64,000 nt of DNA from a bacterium (GCA_016124945.1 WGMT01000024.1:124001-188000); one strand, 5' to 3'. Positions 25,981 through 35,520 are shown, counted from the first letter of the stretch. Numbers and translations: made by a program. Notes: generated from the sequence alone by a model not told the origin.

Positions 25981-27033
25981 ATGCGTGCCGACCAGCTTGA
26001 AACCCCTGTTGCCGTGGTAGACCTAGACAGGCTAAACGCCAATATCGAGAGGCTACAGGCCTATCTCAACCAGCATCGCATTGGCAATCGCCCACACATC
26101 AAGACGCACAAGATTCCTGCGATTGCGCACATGCAGCTAAATGCCGGTGCCATCGGGATCACAGTACAAAAGATCGCGGAAGCCGAAGTGATGGCAGATG
26201 CAGGGATTCGTGATATGTTCCTGCCATACAACATCCTGGGTCAAGCCAAACTCGAGCGGTTGATGCACCTCACTCGCCGAGTTTCACTCAGTGTTTCCGC
26301 CGACTCGCAGACCACGGTGGCAGGGCTCGCGGCCGCTGCCCGAAGGGAAGGAGCCTGCCTGCCGGTGCTGGTGGAGTTTGACACGGGCACAGGCCGTTGT
26401 GGCGTCCAAACCCCGCAGGAGGCCGCGGACCTGGCCCTGTACATTGTGCGTCAGGACAATCTAAGGTTCACAGGTGTCATGGCCTATCCTTCGAACGAAA
26501 ACACCGACGCCTTTGTGGCCGCGCTGCGGGAGATCCTCGCACACCACGGTGTTGCAATCGAAGTGGTCAGCGGTGGTGGGTCGCCCAACATGTGGAACGC
26601 TCACGCATACAAAGAAGTGACGGAGCACCGCGCAGGCACCTACGTCTACGGCGACAGGTCGCTTGTCAACGTAGGCGCACTGAAGCAGGACGAGGTCTCG
26701 TTTCATGTCCTCGCGACGGTGGTGAGCCGTCCTACCGCCGATAGAGCGATCCTCGATGCTGGTAGCAAGACGTTAACAAGCGACAAATCTCGCGGGGCCG
26801 AGGGCTATGGCCTGATCCTCGAGTATCCAGATGCAATGATCAACAATCTATCTGAAGAGCACGGCTGGGTGGATCTCTCTGCGTGTCGGCGAAAGCCCGA
26901 AATTGGTGAAAGGGTCACAATTCTTGTCAATCACTGTTGCGTGGTCAACAACATGTTCAACGAAGTTGTAGGCTTACGCCGCGGCGAGGTTGAGGTTGTC
27001 TGGCCGGTGGCAGCACGGGGACTACTTACATAA
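25981..27033 (+). CDS. D-threonine aldolase/D-serine dehydratase-like PLP enzyme
   Basis: A 350-residue fold-type III PLP enzyme. The N-terminal alanine-racemase-like barrel carries the PLP Lys in RPHIKTHK near residue 42. The C-terminal beta domain includes HCCVVNNMFNEVVGL, whose His and Cys recall the metal site of D-serine dehydratase and D-threonine aldolase. The reaction is probably cleavage or dehydration of a D-beta-hydroxy amino acid. ATG 25981 follows AAGGAGC. A terminator follows the stop. Confidence 0.85.
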   Translation: MRADQLETPVAVVDLDRLNANIERLQAYLNQHRIGNRPHIKTHKIPAIAHMQLNAGAIGITVQKIAEAEVMADAGIRDMFLPYNILGQAKLERLMHLTRRVSLSVSADSQTTVAGLAAAARREGACLPVLVEFDTGTGRCGVQTPQEAADLALYIVRQDNLRFTGVMAYPSNENTDAFVAALREILAHHGVAIEVVSGGGSPNMWNAHAYKEVTEHRAGTYVYGDRSLVNVGALKQDEVSFHVLATVVSRPTADRAILDAGSKTLTSDKSRGAEGYGLILEYPDAMINNLSEEHGWVDLSACRRKPEIGERVTILVNHCCVVNNMFNEVVGLRRGEVEVVWPVAARGLLT

Positions 27034-27053
27034 ACCTTCTGTGCACAACGAAC

Positions 27054-27086
27054 AACGGCCGGAACGCAGAATGCGTTCCGGCCGTT
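27054..27086. terminator. Terminator between convergent genes
   Basis: The stem AACGGCCGGAACGCA (27054-27068) pairs perfectly with 27072-27086 around a 3-base loop and is followed by TCTTGTTCTTG. It separates the PLP enzyme from the convergent cNMP-domain gene. Confidence 0.88.
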
Positions 27087-27124
27087 TCTTGTTCTTGAAC
27101 TCAGTCGAGCGACCCAAGGCTAGG

Positions 27125-29746
27125 CTATGGGGCTACAGTTCTCTGAAAGGTGAGCAAGAAGTTTGTGTGAATTGTGTGGAATGGCAAATCAGGCGTGCCT
27201 AGCCCCATGCCCTGTACCACGTCGCTTGGCAAACCCTCCACCTTCGCATTGTACGAGTTGCCTGCCTTGAACATGGGATAGTTCGATGCATACTCCGGCG
27301 ACGGCTTGTTCTCCGTCTGAATCGTGTCTCCGCCGCCGGGCCAGAAGATCGTAACCGGTTGGCCGACGATCCGTTGACCGTTCTCGTCGAGCACCTCTAC
27401 GTAGACATGGTGCTTGCCGCCGGCTTCCTGTTCGTTCTCCCAGCGCACGTCGATCAGCCGCCAGTAGGGTTGCCCGGATGGTACGCCAGCTTCCGCCACG
27501 GATACGCCCAACTGATCGATGCGACCATCCCACCCGCGTGGAGGCGCCGCCACCGCTTGCCGGACTTCGGGTTCCACCGGCTCAGGCTGCACTTCAACCT
27601 GCTGCACCACTCGCGCGATGACGGGCGTGGGCGGGACAGGCGTAAAGGTCGGCGTGGGCGGAATAGGTGTCACCGTCGGCGTGGCCGTTGGCGTGTGTGT
27701 CAAAGTGGGAATCGGTGTTTCTGTAGGAAACGGCGTGTAGGTCGGCGTGGCGAACGCATCAGATTGACCCGCCATCGCAACCTCGGCCACCGCGTTCGGA
27801 TTGGAGGCCAGTGCGCTGCTCACTTCAGAACTACCTTGAAAGGCATTGAAGATGCTAGCCGAGACAACCGTAGAATCTCCGGCTGCCACGGTCGGACCAT
27901 TCAGCAAGGCGTTTAGCGACGCCCACGCAGCAACCGTGAACAAGTAGGTCAGAATCAGAACCAGCAGCACGAGCCGCAGCTTGGCGCCGGTGCTGAGCCC
28001 GGAAAACCATTCTCCGACGCTAAGTCGCTGACGTTCAGGCGCTGGCTGGCGAGATGCGGCCCGTCGGCGCTGCGACGAGATGGTCATTGCGCCTGAAGGC
28101 TGGCCTTCGTCCACTTCCTCCACGCGCATCGTCTCGCCGCCGCCGCTTCGCTGCGAAATCAACCGGCTCATGCTCATGGCGAGCCCTGGAATCCGCATCA
28201 TCAAACCTTCCAGGTCTTCTCGATCTAGGGTAAGCAGGTCAATCTCGGTATCGGCATAGGCGGTGTGACCGTGTAACTGATTGCTGAGGATTGCACGTTC
28301 GCCAAAAGTCTCGCCTTCGGCAAGCGTCCAACCTGGTCCGCCGCCGAGAGGCTGCATCCGCACGAAACCCCGCTCTATCAGATAGAGGACATCGCCGGGC
28401 GCTCCTGCGCGAAATACCTGTTCCCCTGACCGGTAGCGGGTAGGGCGGAGATATTGCACCACTTCACGTAGATCACGTGTACTCAGGTTGGCAAACAAGG
28501 GGAAACGCCGGTATCGTCCTTCGTCGACGACCTCTTCCTGCGCGGCTAGCTGAGAGGCTACCACCAGATTCAGCGCTGCGCCGATGCTTGGATACAACGA
28601 AACCAACTCATCGAGGTCCGCCTTATAGAGAACCCAGAGATTGGTGTCGTGTACGGCCGTTGCATCGTTGACGCGATTGCGACCTGTAAGCAGGCTCATC
28701 TCGCCAAAGTAGCGTCCCGGACCGATGCGGTCGACTTCCTGAATCACACCGGTGGCGGTTTCGGTACTCAGCTCAACTTCGCCCTCGTCCACCAGGTAAA
28801 GCGCGTCGCCTGAACCACCGGCCTGGTAGATCATCTCTCCGCCAGGGACGTGCTGCAACACAAGCCGCTGTGCAATGGCGTGTAAATTCTGGGCACCCAT
28901 TGTGGCAAAGATCGGCGTCTGTGCAAGCCGGATGACTGCCTGTGTCTGATCGGCAGGGCCCAGGCTCCCCCGCAGACGTCGCCCCATGGTCCGGCGCACA
29001 GCGGGATAGAGACTGCTGATCTGGTAGAACTCGCTAAGTGGCACCACCCAGACCAGTGAAGGTTCAAGCGCCCAGGCGACCTCTGTATAGGGCTTGTGGG
29101 TGAGGAGAGGCAGCGCACCCAGAATCTCCCCGGCCGGAACTGTGCGGCTTTCGTCGCCGTCGGCTTCACTTCGCACGGCCAGATCGCCACGTTCAAGCAA
29201 AAAGAAGCCCTGCGGATTTTCTCCAACCTGGTAGAGCGGCTCGCCGGCATCCAATTCAAAAGGTCGCAACCGAGATGCTAGCGGACGCAACACACTCGCA
29301 GGCAGATCGCCGAGTAGCTCGGTCCGCGCAAGACGATCGGTGAGATAATCTTCCATCTGCACCAGTTGCTCGCCGTAGGAAAGTGACAGGGTGACGCCCA
29401 CTTGAGGATGCTTCTGAATCAGCCGGCGCAAAGCGTCATCCGACAGTGCCAACAAGCTGACATCCGCCGCCGCGACTGCGCCCATTTGGTATTCGGCACC
29501 CTGCAGAAATTCTGCCTCGCTGAGCAGGCTTCCCGGCCCCAGAGTCGCCAAGGTCATTCCTTGGTCGCTCATTAAGCGTACGTAACCGCTTTCCACCAGG
29601 AACAGCGTGTTCGCTCGTTCGCCACTGCTATAGATCACCGCACCGCGCGGACGGCTCTCCGTGCGAAAGGAATCACCGATCAAGCGCTGATCGGGTTCCG
29701 TCAATTCGGCGAATAGAGGAACCTGACGGATCAACTCAACGTTCAC
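27125..29746 (-). CDS. Membrane protein with four cyclic-nucleotide-binding domains
   Basis: An 873-residue protein. Four CRP-like cNMP-binding folds lie in tandem (about residues 5-115, 140-250, 275-385 and 410-520; e.g. PGRYFGEMSLLTGRNRVNDA and AEGETFGERAILSNQ). A basic stretch and one membrane segment follow (about 575-600, LRLVLLVLILTYLFTVAAWA), then a Thr-Pro-rich linker and an outer-face C-terminal domain of about 140 residues. No DNA-binding or catalytic domain is seen. It may couple an internal nucleotide signal to an envelope output (inference). The start at 29746 has AAAGGAGA upstream. Confidence 0.85.
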   Translation of the reverse strand: MNVELIRQVPLFAELTEPDQRLIGDSFRTESRPRGAVIYSSGERANTLFLVESGYVRLMSDQGMTLATLGPGSLLSEAEFLQGAEYQMGAVAAADVSLLALSDDALRRLIQKHPQVGVTLSLSYGEQLVQMEDYLTDRLARTELLGDLPASVLRPLASRLRPFELDAGEPLYQVGENPQGFFLLERGDLAVRSEADGDESRTVPAGEILGALPLLTHKPYTEVAWALEPSLVWVVPLSEFYQISSLYPAVRRTMGRRLRGSLGPADQTQAVIRLAQTPIFATMGAQNLHAIAQRLVLQHVPGGEMIYQAGGSGDALYLVDEGEVELSTETATGVIQEVDRIGPGRYFGEMSLLTGRNRVNDATAVHDTNLWVLYKADLDELVSLYPSIGAALNLVVASQLAAQEEVVDEGRYRRFPLFANLSTRDLREVVQYLRPTRYRSGEQVFRAGAPGDVLYLIERGFVRMQPLGGGPGWTLAEGETFGERAILSNQLHGHTAYADTEIDLLTLDREDLEGLMMRIPGLAMSMSRLISQRSGGGETMRVEEVDEGQPSGAMTISSQRRRAASRQPAPERQRLSVGEWFSGLSTGAKLRLVLLVLILTYLFTVAAWASLNALLNGPTVAAGDSTVVSASIFNAFQGSSEVSSALASNPNAVAEVAMAGQSDAFATPTYTPFPTETPIPTLTHTPTATPTVTPIPPTPTFTPVPPTPVIARVVQQVEVQPEPVEPEVRQAVAAPPRGWDGRIDQLGVSVAEAGVPSGQPYWRLIDVRWENEQEAGGKHHVYVEVLDENGQRIVGQPVTIFWPGGGDTIQTENKPSPEYASNYPMFKAGNSYNAKVEGLPSDVVQGMGLGTPDLPFHTIHTNFLLTFQRTVAP

Positions 29747-29795
29747 GCTATCTCCTTTCGGTCAAGCGAGGAGGCAAGAATAGAATTACACAAGT

Positions 29796-29815
29796 GGTGC
29801 TGCGCATGCAGCACC
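29796..29815. terminator. Short hairpin between two minus-strand genes
   Basis: GGTGCTGC (29796-29803) pairs with GCAGCACC (29808-29815) around GCAT. It lies after the stop of the SH3b lipoprotein gene on the minus strand. No T-run follows, so termination is only possible. Confidence 0.4.
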
Positions 29816-29906
29816 CTGCCCATTGTACTGCATTGAATGGCCGCTAACTAATCGCTTAGCCGACAACATACTGACGATCTGCTATGCATGCTCTTCACTA
29901 GAACAC

Positions 29907-31382
29907 TCAGTTTTGTCGGAAAATGACCTCGTACGTATAGTGACCGACTGCAAACAAGTATTGCTTGGTTTCAAGATCACGTTGACAACTCGCTAAATCG
30001 GTATGAGGTTTGCAGTCGCAATAGCCTGCATCTCGCATCATCTCGAAAGCAGGCCAGTCTGCGCTCATTCCGGCGGATGGCGGGCTCAGTGGACTTCCCG
30101 CACCGTCAACGATCTGCAACTGTCCGCCCCCGCCGCGATATATATCCCATTGAGCCAATCCAGGTCCCTTTTGGCCCGTTTCCCTAACTTGGCCGCTGAA
30201 TACCTCAATCACGCGAACGCCATTGATGGGATTACCGGCGGCATCGAGAACCGTGGCAAAAATGCTGTTCTCACCGCCGCCACAGCTCTGTGCATCCTGA
30301 CCGACTGGGCGCAACCTCGTAACCACAGAGTAGCCGCCTGCAGACGCCGGTGGCTGATCTGCCGGTGGCTGATCTGCCGGTGGCGCTTCCACCGGTGCGA
30401 CTGTTTCAGGCTGAGGCGCCTGCGTGGGTGCGGGTGTAGCCGTTGGCGGCACGGGCGGCGCGGTTGGAATAGCAGCAGCCACCGAGACTTCTCCAACATT
30501 GCCTACCGCCTCGACCAAGGGCGCAAAGATCCAACCCACCGAGCCGTCTAATAGGTTCACCTGCCACCAATCGCCGGCGCTGTTCTTGGCAAGAATCGCT
30601 GCCAACGTCCCCGCCTGCATCGCCCCAACTATCGGATGCTCTGTACTGGGGCCGGCGCGTACATTCATGGGGGAAACGGCCTGCACTTGTGCCAACTGCT
30701 CTTGAACGGCCACATCTGTTGCAACCGGCGTGGGGGCTTCCTGTTCACTGACTGGCGTCGGTGTCTCCGCCGGTAAGACCTCAGCCGTCGAAGACGCTGG
30801 TTCCTCGGTGGTCTGGTTCTGGTCAGGCACAACCGTGGCCGGCACTGCCTGAGCCAAATTCTGCGCCACGTTTGCGGATGGTGTCGGCGGAGTTTGTTGC
30901 ACACTCTGAGGATTCTCAGGCGCAGGAGGTGCCGCCGAAGTGAAGCCTCGCTGTTCTGCGTAACGGGCAACGATGGCCGAAGTCAAACCAAGGTCAGTGG
31001 AGAGCATAGTCAAGGCATCTGCATCGCCGTTAGGACCCTCAGCGATGGTCTGCTCGGCCACGAGGACAAGCCACTGATTGGCATTTGCCACGTCTAAAGC
31101 GTCAAGTGCTGCCTGAGCCGTTGGCAGATTCCGATCTTCTGCATAAGTATAAGCAATGTCCTTTGTTACATCAGCAAGATCAGCGCTCCTGCTCTCCTCC
31201 CGCGAAGGGCCGCAGCCCGCCACCACCAACGCCACCAACAGCACAACAATTGTCCACGGGCGTAGGGCGCGCAAAGAACCCAACCAGGTGACACATTCTT
31301 GAGCTTGGTATGGTAGTGGGGAGTCAGGCGAGCGCAGGAGTGAGGAAAGCTTTGTGGAATGGGCAATCAGTTTTCGTATCAT
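29907..31382 (-). CDS. SH3b-domain lipoprotein with Pro-Thr linkers
   Basis: About 490 residues. A lipoprotein signal (VVLLVALVVAGC) comes unusually late, after about 40 residues, so the true start is uncertain; the frame is open to 31457. Then follow a helical segment, Pro-Thr/Gln-rich linkers, a bacterial SH3 domain (SPMNVRAGPSTEHPIVGAMQ to DGSVGWIFAPLVE), a short PPADQ tandem repeat (bases 30355-30385), and a Cys-containing C-terminal domain (DAAGNPINGVRVIEVFSG). SH3b domains bind cell-wall or surface polymers. The C-terminal module recalls those of the proteins at 27125 and 37584. Confidence 0.8.
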   Translation of the reverse strand: MIRKLIAHSTKLSSLLRSPDSPLPYQAQECVTWLGSLRALRPWTIVVLLVALVVAGCGPSREESRSADLADVTKDIAYTYAEDRNLPTAQAALDALDVANANQWLVLVAEQTIAEGPNGDADALTMLSTDLGLTSAIVARYAEQRGFTSAAPPAPENPQSVQQTPPTPSANVAQNLAQAVPATVVPDQNQTTEEPASSTAEVLPAETPTPVSEQEAPTPVATDVAVQEQLAQVQAVSPMNVRAGPSTEHPIVGAMQAGTLAAILAKNSAGDWWQVNLLDGSVGWIFAPLVEAVGNVGEVSVAAAIPTAPPVPPTATPAPTQAPQPETVAPVEAPPADQPPADQPPASAGGYSVVTRLRPVGQDAQSCGGGENSIFATVLDAAGNPINGVRVIEVFSGQVRETGQKGPGLAQWDIYRGGGGQLQIVDGAGSPLSPPSAGMSADWPAFEMMRDAGYCDCKPHTDLASCQRDLETKQYLFAVGHYTYEVIFRQN

Positions 31383-31558
31383 ACGCAATCCAGGGAAATG
31401 GGTGAACGAGGACCGGCCTCGCCGACGAATACCGCTAAGATACGGTTTCCGCCTCACCTTTCAATTGCCATGTGCTATAATGCACAGATACCTTTTGCTG
31501 TGGGCTAAAGCCATCGACTGGCAACAACAAAATAATCAGAACGGTGCCAGACACAGCA

Positions 31559-31584
31559 GCGGTCTGTCGCGATGGACAGACCGC
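31559..31584 (-). terminator. Hairpin downstream of tRNA-Leu
   Basis: GCGGTCTGTC (31559-31568) pairs perfectly with GACAGACCGC (31575-31584). It lies 15 bases past the 3' end of the minus-strand tRNA, where a terminator or processing hairpin is expected. The following minus-strand sequence is only weakly T-rich. Confidence 0.55.
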
Positions 31585-31597
31585 CTATGCAATCTAG

Positions 31598-31681
<84 letters not shown>

Positions 31682-31819
31682 TGAGTCAAGTATAATTCGT
31701 GACGATTGAGTTCGTCAAGTATGAACCACTTTGGTAGATTATCGCTTTACAGAACCACCAATATCAAGAATCACTGATCTAAAGCATGCTGACTTGCAGA
31801 ATGACCGAGAAGAACACCT

Positions 31820-32410
31820 ATGGATGAACAGGCGCTGCTTGAACGGTCACTAAACGGTGACTTAAGCGCGTTCAATCGCATTGTCGTCGAATATCAGTCG
31901 CTTGCGTACAGCGTCGCCTATCGGTTGCTGAATGACACCGATTCCGCCGGCGATGCGGTACAGGACAGCTTCATCAAAGCGTTTCGGGCGTTGGAAACTT
32001 TCCGCGGTGGCAGCTTCAAAAGCTGGCTGATGCGCATCGTAACCAACACCTGTTACGACGTGCTGCGCGCCCGAAAACGACACAAAACCGACAGCATCGA
32101 CGACATACCGGTAGAGAGTGAATACATCCCTGCCCTCACCGACACCCACGAATCCCCCCAGCAATACGTGGAACGTCAAGAGTTGGCCGGACTCATCTCC
32201 GTCGCCATTCAAAACCTGCCCGAAGACCAGCAGATCAGTATTGTCCTCTGCGATGTGGAGGGCTACAGCTACGAGGAAATCGCTGAAATCACAGGTGTGG
32301 CCATCGGCACCGTGAAATCGCGTATCAGCCGTGCACGTACCAAGGTGCGCGACTACCTGATTCTCCATCCGGAACTTTTGCCGGCAGCCTTTCGTCATAG
32401 TGAAGAGTAG
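31820..32410 (+). CDS. ECF-type RNA polymerase sigma factor
   Basis: A 196-residue group IV sigma factor. Sigma region 2 spans about residues 20-90 (AYRLLNDTDSAGDAVQDSF, TFRGGSFKSWLMRIVTN) and region 4 about residues 130-185 (LPEDQQISIVLCDVEGYSYE, GTVKSRISRAR). It redirects transcription in response to an envelope or stress signal. The gene at 32566 encodes its probable membrane anti-sigma factor. The target promoters cannot be named. Confidence 0.93.
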   Translation: MDEQALLERSLNGDLSAFNRIVVEYQSLAYSVAYRLLNDTDSAGDAVQDSFIKAFRALETFRGGSFKSWLMRIVTNTCYDVLRARKRHKTDSIDDIPVESEYIPALTDTHESPQQYVERQELAGLISVAIQNLPEDQQISIVLCDVEGYSYEEIAEITGVAIGTVKSRISRARTKVRDYLILHPELLPAAFRHSEE

Positions 32411-32483
32411 CCGACATCGCGAAGAATAGCAGACCTATGTCGATTCTACACCTTTTCCAGGATTTATTTCTAAGAATACCATT

Positions 32484-32511
32484 CTAGGATCCATACCCTA
32501 GGATCCATACC
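32484..32511. repeat. Perfect 14-bp tandem repeat
   Basis: CTAGGATCCATACC occurs twice head to tail (32484-32497 and 32498-32511), 55 bases before the anti-sigma start. The 14-base period is twice the 7-base period of the hairpin elements elsewhere, but it has no complementary arm. It could be a regulatory direct repeat or a replication slip. Confidence 0.6.
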
Positions 32512-32565
32512 CAACGAGCAGGATTCCCTGCAAGCATCACCAACGCAGCACCTGTCTGAACCCTT

Positions 32566-34056
32566 ATGAGCGAACTGCCTCACGACCCAATTACAGACGA
32601 GCTGCTCTCCGCCTACATCGATGGCGATGTCACTGAAGCGGAAAAGCGACAAGTCGAATACGCAATCGCCAACGATCCCGATGTCGCCTGGCAAGTAGAA
32701 ACGCTGCGTCAAACGGTTGATTTGTTGCGCGATCTGCCGACTGTGCCGTTCACTCGCTCGTTTGTCATTCACGAAGAGCAGGTGGCTGACGTGCTGGCCC
32801 TTCGCCGAGGTCAGATCACCGGTGGTGCGGCAACGGAGCCGGTACCCCCGTGGCGGCGTCTTCTACGCTTCTTAAACGGCGGCAACCTGCTGTTGCGCAA
32901 TGCATCGGTTTTGGCGGCTGCGCTCTTCCTCGTTGTCAGCTTGGGGCGAATCGCATTGGACGGTCCGGCCTTTGCACCAATGGCATCTGCGCCTGAGATG
33001 ACGCGTATGCAAGACGCTGCGCCGGCTGCATTTGAGGCTGCGCCTGCATCTTCAACCGCAATGGAAGCCCCACTCGAAGCACCTCTGGCAGATGAATCGG
33101 CAGCAGATGAATCGGCAGCAGATGAATCGGCAGCAGAAGACTCAGCAGCCGAGGACTCAGTTATAGAGGACTCAGCTGTAGAGGAAACGGAGGCTGACGC
33201 ACGTACAATGGCACTGGAATCTCGGCCTTTTGACGCCGCGGCTGAGGACAGTGGCGATGCTGTTGTTGCTGAAGCTGAAACCACGTCGATGGTTCAGGAT
33301 CAGAATGCAGATACCACACGCAAGACAGCGGAGCCTGAACGTGCCGACGATAGCGCCGTCCTCGCCCGCCAATCAGACACGTCCGAGGACGCGTCCTCAG
33401 ACGCATCAACTGCGGCAAATGCCGAGGAGGCGGGTGACGCTGCGGCTGTCACCATGTTTGCGCCTGCTCTTGAAAGTGCAGCAGCGTCGGCAGCGGCCCA
33501 AGATGCAACCACTGAGACAGCTCGTGACGCCGCTCCAACCGTCCCAGCCCTCTCGATTCCATCGCTACTCAATCCATTCCAGTGGCTACGTCCGGCGCAG
33601 CCGGCGGCGAGTGCCCCTGCATCTGAAGGAGGCGCACCAGCATCGGATGCCCCTGCACAGGCTGCTTCAGGCGAGGCTGCTTCCGCGGAAGCGGTGCCGT
33701 TGGTCATTGAAGGTGAAACGCCCACTGTGACCGCAACGCCAACAGAGACGCCTACATCTACACCGTCGCCAACACCGTCGCCAACACAAACGGCCACTGC
33801 CACAGCGGTGATCGCCATGTCCACGCCGACAGCGGCTGCCGTTGCGTTGTCCAACGCCCAGGGCGAAGCGGCAGCTTCTACCGAGCAGATCCAAGTGGCC
33901 GACCGGCCAATTCCGGCGGCGTCTAGCGGAGCAGATGAAGGCAATTTCTGGTCGGTCGTGCAGTTGGCTGCACTGGGGTTGACCGTCCTCTTCTTTGTAC
34001 TATGGCTGTTAAGTCGTACACGCCACAAATCACCGAATCGAACAAACCGTGCCTGA
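32566..34056 (+). CDS. Probable membrane anti-sigma factor
   Basis: A 496-residue protein. The N-terminal 80 residues (ITDELLSAYIDGDVTEAEKR) have the fold signature of anti-sigma domains, but without the HxxxCxxC zinc motif. A membrane segment (about residues 107-125) is followed by about 330 residues of Ala/Ser/Glu-rich and Pro-Thr-rich sequence with an ADESA tandem repeat, then a second membrane segment near the C-terminus. It should hold the ECF sigma factor at 31820 at the membrane. Its stop overlaps mutM by 8 bases. Confidence 0.82.
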   Translation: MSELPHDPITDELLSAYIDGDVTEAEKRQVEYAIANDPDVAWQVETLRQTVDLLRDLPTVPFTRSFVIHEEQVADVLALRRGQITGGAATEPVPPWRRLLRFLNGGNLLLRNASVLAAALFLVVSLGRIALDGPAFAPMASAPEMTRMQDAAPAAFEAAPASSTAMEAPLEAPLADESAADESAADESAAEDSAAEDSVIEDSAVEETEADARTMALESRPFDAAAEDSGDAVVAEAETTSMVQDQNADTTRKTAEPERADDSAVLARQSDTSEDASSDASTAANAEEAGDAAAVTMFAPALESAAASAAAQDATTETARDAAPTVPALSIPSLLNPFQWLRPAQPAASAPASEGGAPASDAPAQAASGEAASAEAVPLVIEGETPTVTATPTETPTSTPSPTPSPTQTATATAVIAMSTPTAAAVALSNAQGEAAASTEQIQVADRPIPAASSGADEGNFWSVVQLAALGLTVLFFVLWLLSRTRHKSPNRTNRA

Positions 34057-34873
34057 ACTGCCCGAAGTAGAAACCTACATTCGTGCGCTGGCGCCGTTGC
34101 TGCAAGGCAAACGGATCGCCGGCGCACACGTCTATTGGCCCCGCACCATTGCCGCCCCTGATGCCGGCGCCTTCGTCAATCTGATACAAGGCCGTGGTTT
34201 TGTTCACTTTGATCGGCGCGGCAAGTATATGCTCTTCGGGCTTGACAGCGGCGAAACGCTGGTTGTGCATTTGCGTATGACTGGCGAACTGCGCGTGCAG
34301 CCGGCCGACATGAGGCCGGACAAGCATACGCATCTTCTCCTCGATCTTGAGAGTGGTGAACGCCTTCATTATCGAGACCAGCGCAAATTTGGCCGGGTCT
34401 GGCTGGTAGATGATGTTACACAAGTGCTGGCACGGCTCGGCCCTGAACCACTGAGCGGCGACTTTGCCCCATCTGGGTTGGCACAAGCCCTGAGCGGACG
34501 CACCGCAGCCATCAAGGCACTGCTTCTAGATCAGTCGATTGTAGCGGGGGTAGGCAACATCTATGCCGACGAAGCGCTCTTCCACGCAAGGATCGATCCT
34601 CGCCGCACCGGCGGAGATCTTACAGCGGATGAAGTTGTTTGCCTTTGGCAGGGCGTAAGAGAGGTGTTGACAAAGGGGATTGAACTGCGGGGGAGCTCAC
34701 TGGGGAGCGGGCCGCAAAACTATACACCGCCGGACGGGCTGCCCGGCGAGGCGCAAGAATTTCACCAAGTCTTCCGCCGCACAGGGCTACCCTGTCCTGT
34801 GTGTGGTGTGCCTGTGCAACGGGTGGTGCTGGCACAACGTAGCACTCACTTCTGCCCGTCTTGTCAACGTTGA
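34049..34873 (+). CDS. mutM: Formamidopyrimidine-DNA glycosylase
   Basis: A 274-residue Fpg/MutM base-excision enzyme that removes oxidised purines such as 8-oxoguanine. The catalytic N-terminus is MPELPEVET (Pro2, Glu3). The H2TH region contains QSIVAGVGNIYADEALF, and the C-terminal zinc finger is CPVCGVPVQRVVLAQRSTHFCPSC. The GTG start overlaps the anti-sigma stop by 8 bases, so expression may be coupled to the sigma operon. All key residues are present. Confidence 0.97.
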   Translation: MPELPEVETYIRALAPLLQGKRIAGAHVYWPRTIAAPDAGAFVNLIQGRGFVHFDRRGKYMLFGLDSGETLVVHLRMTGELRVQPADMRPDKHTHLLLDLESGERLHYRDQRKFGRVWLVDDVTQVLARLGPEPLSGDFAPSGLAQALSGRTAAIKALLLDQSIVAGVGNIYADEALFHARIDPRRTGGDLTADEVVCLWQGVREVLTKGIELRGSSLGSGPQNYTPPDGLPGEAQEFHQVFRRTGLPCPVCGVPVQRVVLAQRSTHFCPSCQR

Positions 34874-34889
34874 TATGCCACATCGACGT

Positions 34890-35129
34890 TTAGACGTCGG
34901 TCGGGGTCTGTCCCGGCTTGCGTAACCGCTTCGCCTGTTCAAACTCGGCCCGCAACTCGGCCTCGCGCTGTGCGGCGGCTTTGCGTCCTTCTTCCAAAGC
35001 TCTGTCCACCCGAGATTGATAACCCTTGTCGAAGCTGGTGTCACGCGCCGGCGCCATGACATATCCGACTGCCAGCCCCACAGCAATCCCCACCACTGTG
35101 CCCAAGAAGAGATTGATACTTTTGCTCAT
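34890..35129 (-). CDS. YtxH-like small membrane protein
   Basis: A 79-residue protein with one N-terminal membrane or glycine-zipper segment (FLGTVVGIAVGLAVGYVMAP) and a charged helical tail, the layout of YtxH/general-stress proteins. It is convergent with mutM, with 16 bases between the stops and no visible terminator. The function is unknown. Confidence 0.75.
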   Translation of the reverse strand: MSKSINLFLGTVVGIAVGLAVGYVMAPARDTSFDKGYQSRVDRALEEGRKAAAQREAELRAEFEQAKRLRKPGQTPTDV

Positions 35130-35220
35130 GTCATTCCTCTTTGCCGAAAATGGATACTACTCTTGACTCTGCCTATTGTCGCGTAGGTCCGCAGCGCTGG
35201 CAAACTTCTCTAACAGACTG

Positions 35221-35340
35221 GTTGTAATTCAAAGTTGGGGCGAACAGTGCCTGGCACGGGCCAAGCGCACATACGTTGACGGGTGCCCCACTGGCCCGTG
35301 CCAGGCACTGTGGCGAGCGCGCCCCCAACTTGAATTACAC
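35221..35340. repeat. REP-like quasi-palindrome (AGTGCCTGGCAC family), copy 1
   Basis: Left arm 35221-35263 and right arm 35292-35340 are complementary apart from small indels. They share TGTAATTCAA, a G-run and CAGTGCCTGGCACGGGCCA. A shorter copy lies at 37428-37497. No transposase gene is nearby. Confidence 0.75.
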
Positions 35341-35381
35341 CCAACAGAATTGCACACCCACTGCTGTAACATCGTCTAAAC

Positions 35382-35432
35382 GAAAAATAGGAGAGAACAC
35401 CGGTTCTGAAACCTGGTTCTCTCCTATTTTTC
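35382..35432. terminator. Terminator in the ytxH-pspC gap
   Basis: GAAAAATAGGAGAGAAC (35382-35398) pairs with GTTCTCTCCTATTTTTC (35416-35432); the inner part is partly paired. The A/T ends give a T-run on both strands. It probably ends the minus-strand PspC gene at 35521. Confidence 0.85.
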
Positions 35433-35520
35433 ACAACTTTCACTTTGGGCTTCTTGTCACTCGATGCAGGACCCGACAAATCTGCCTGGATTGTGACCGA
35501 ATCTGCCGCCAGTTTCGATG

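Noticed and set aside
30355-30385. Tandem repeat in the 29.9 kb gene as a heptad element
   Set aside because: The period is 15 bases and in frame, encoding PPADQ; it is a coding repeat.
33091-33150. Tandem repeat in the anti-sigma gene as a heptad element
   Set aside because: The period is a multiple of 3 and encodes ADESA repeats in a low-complexity linker; no complementary arm.
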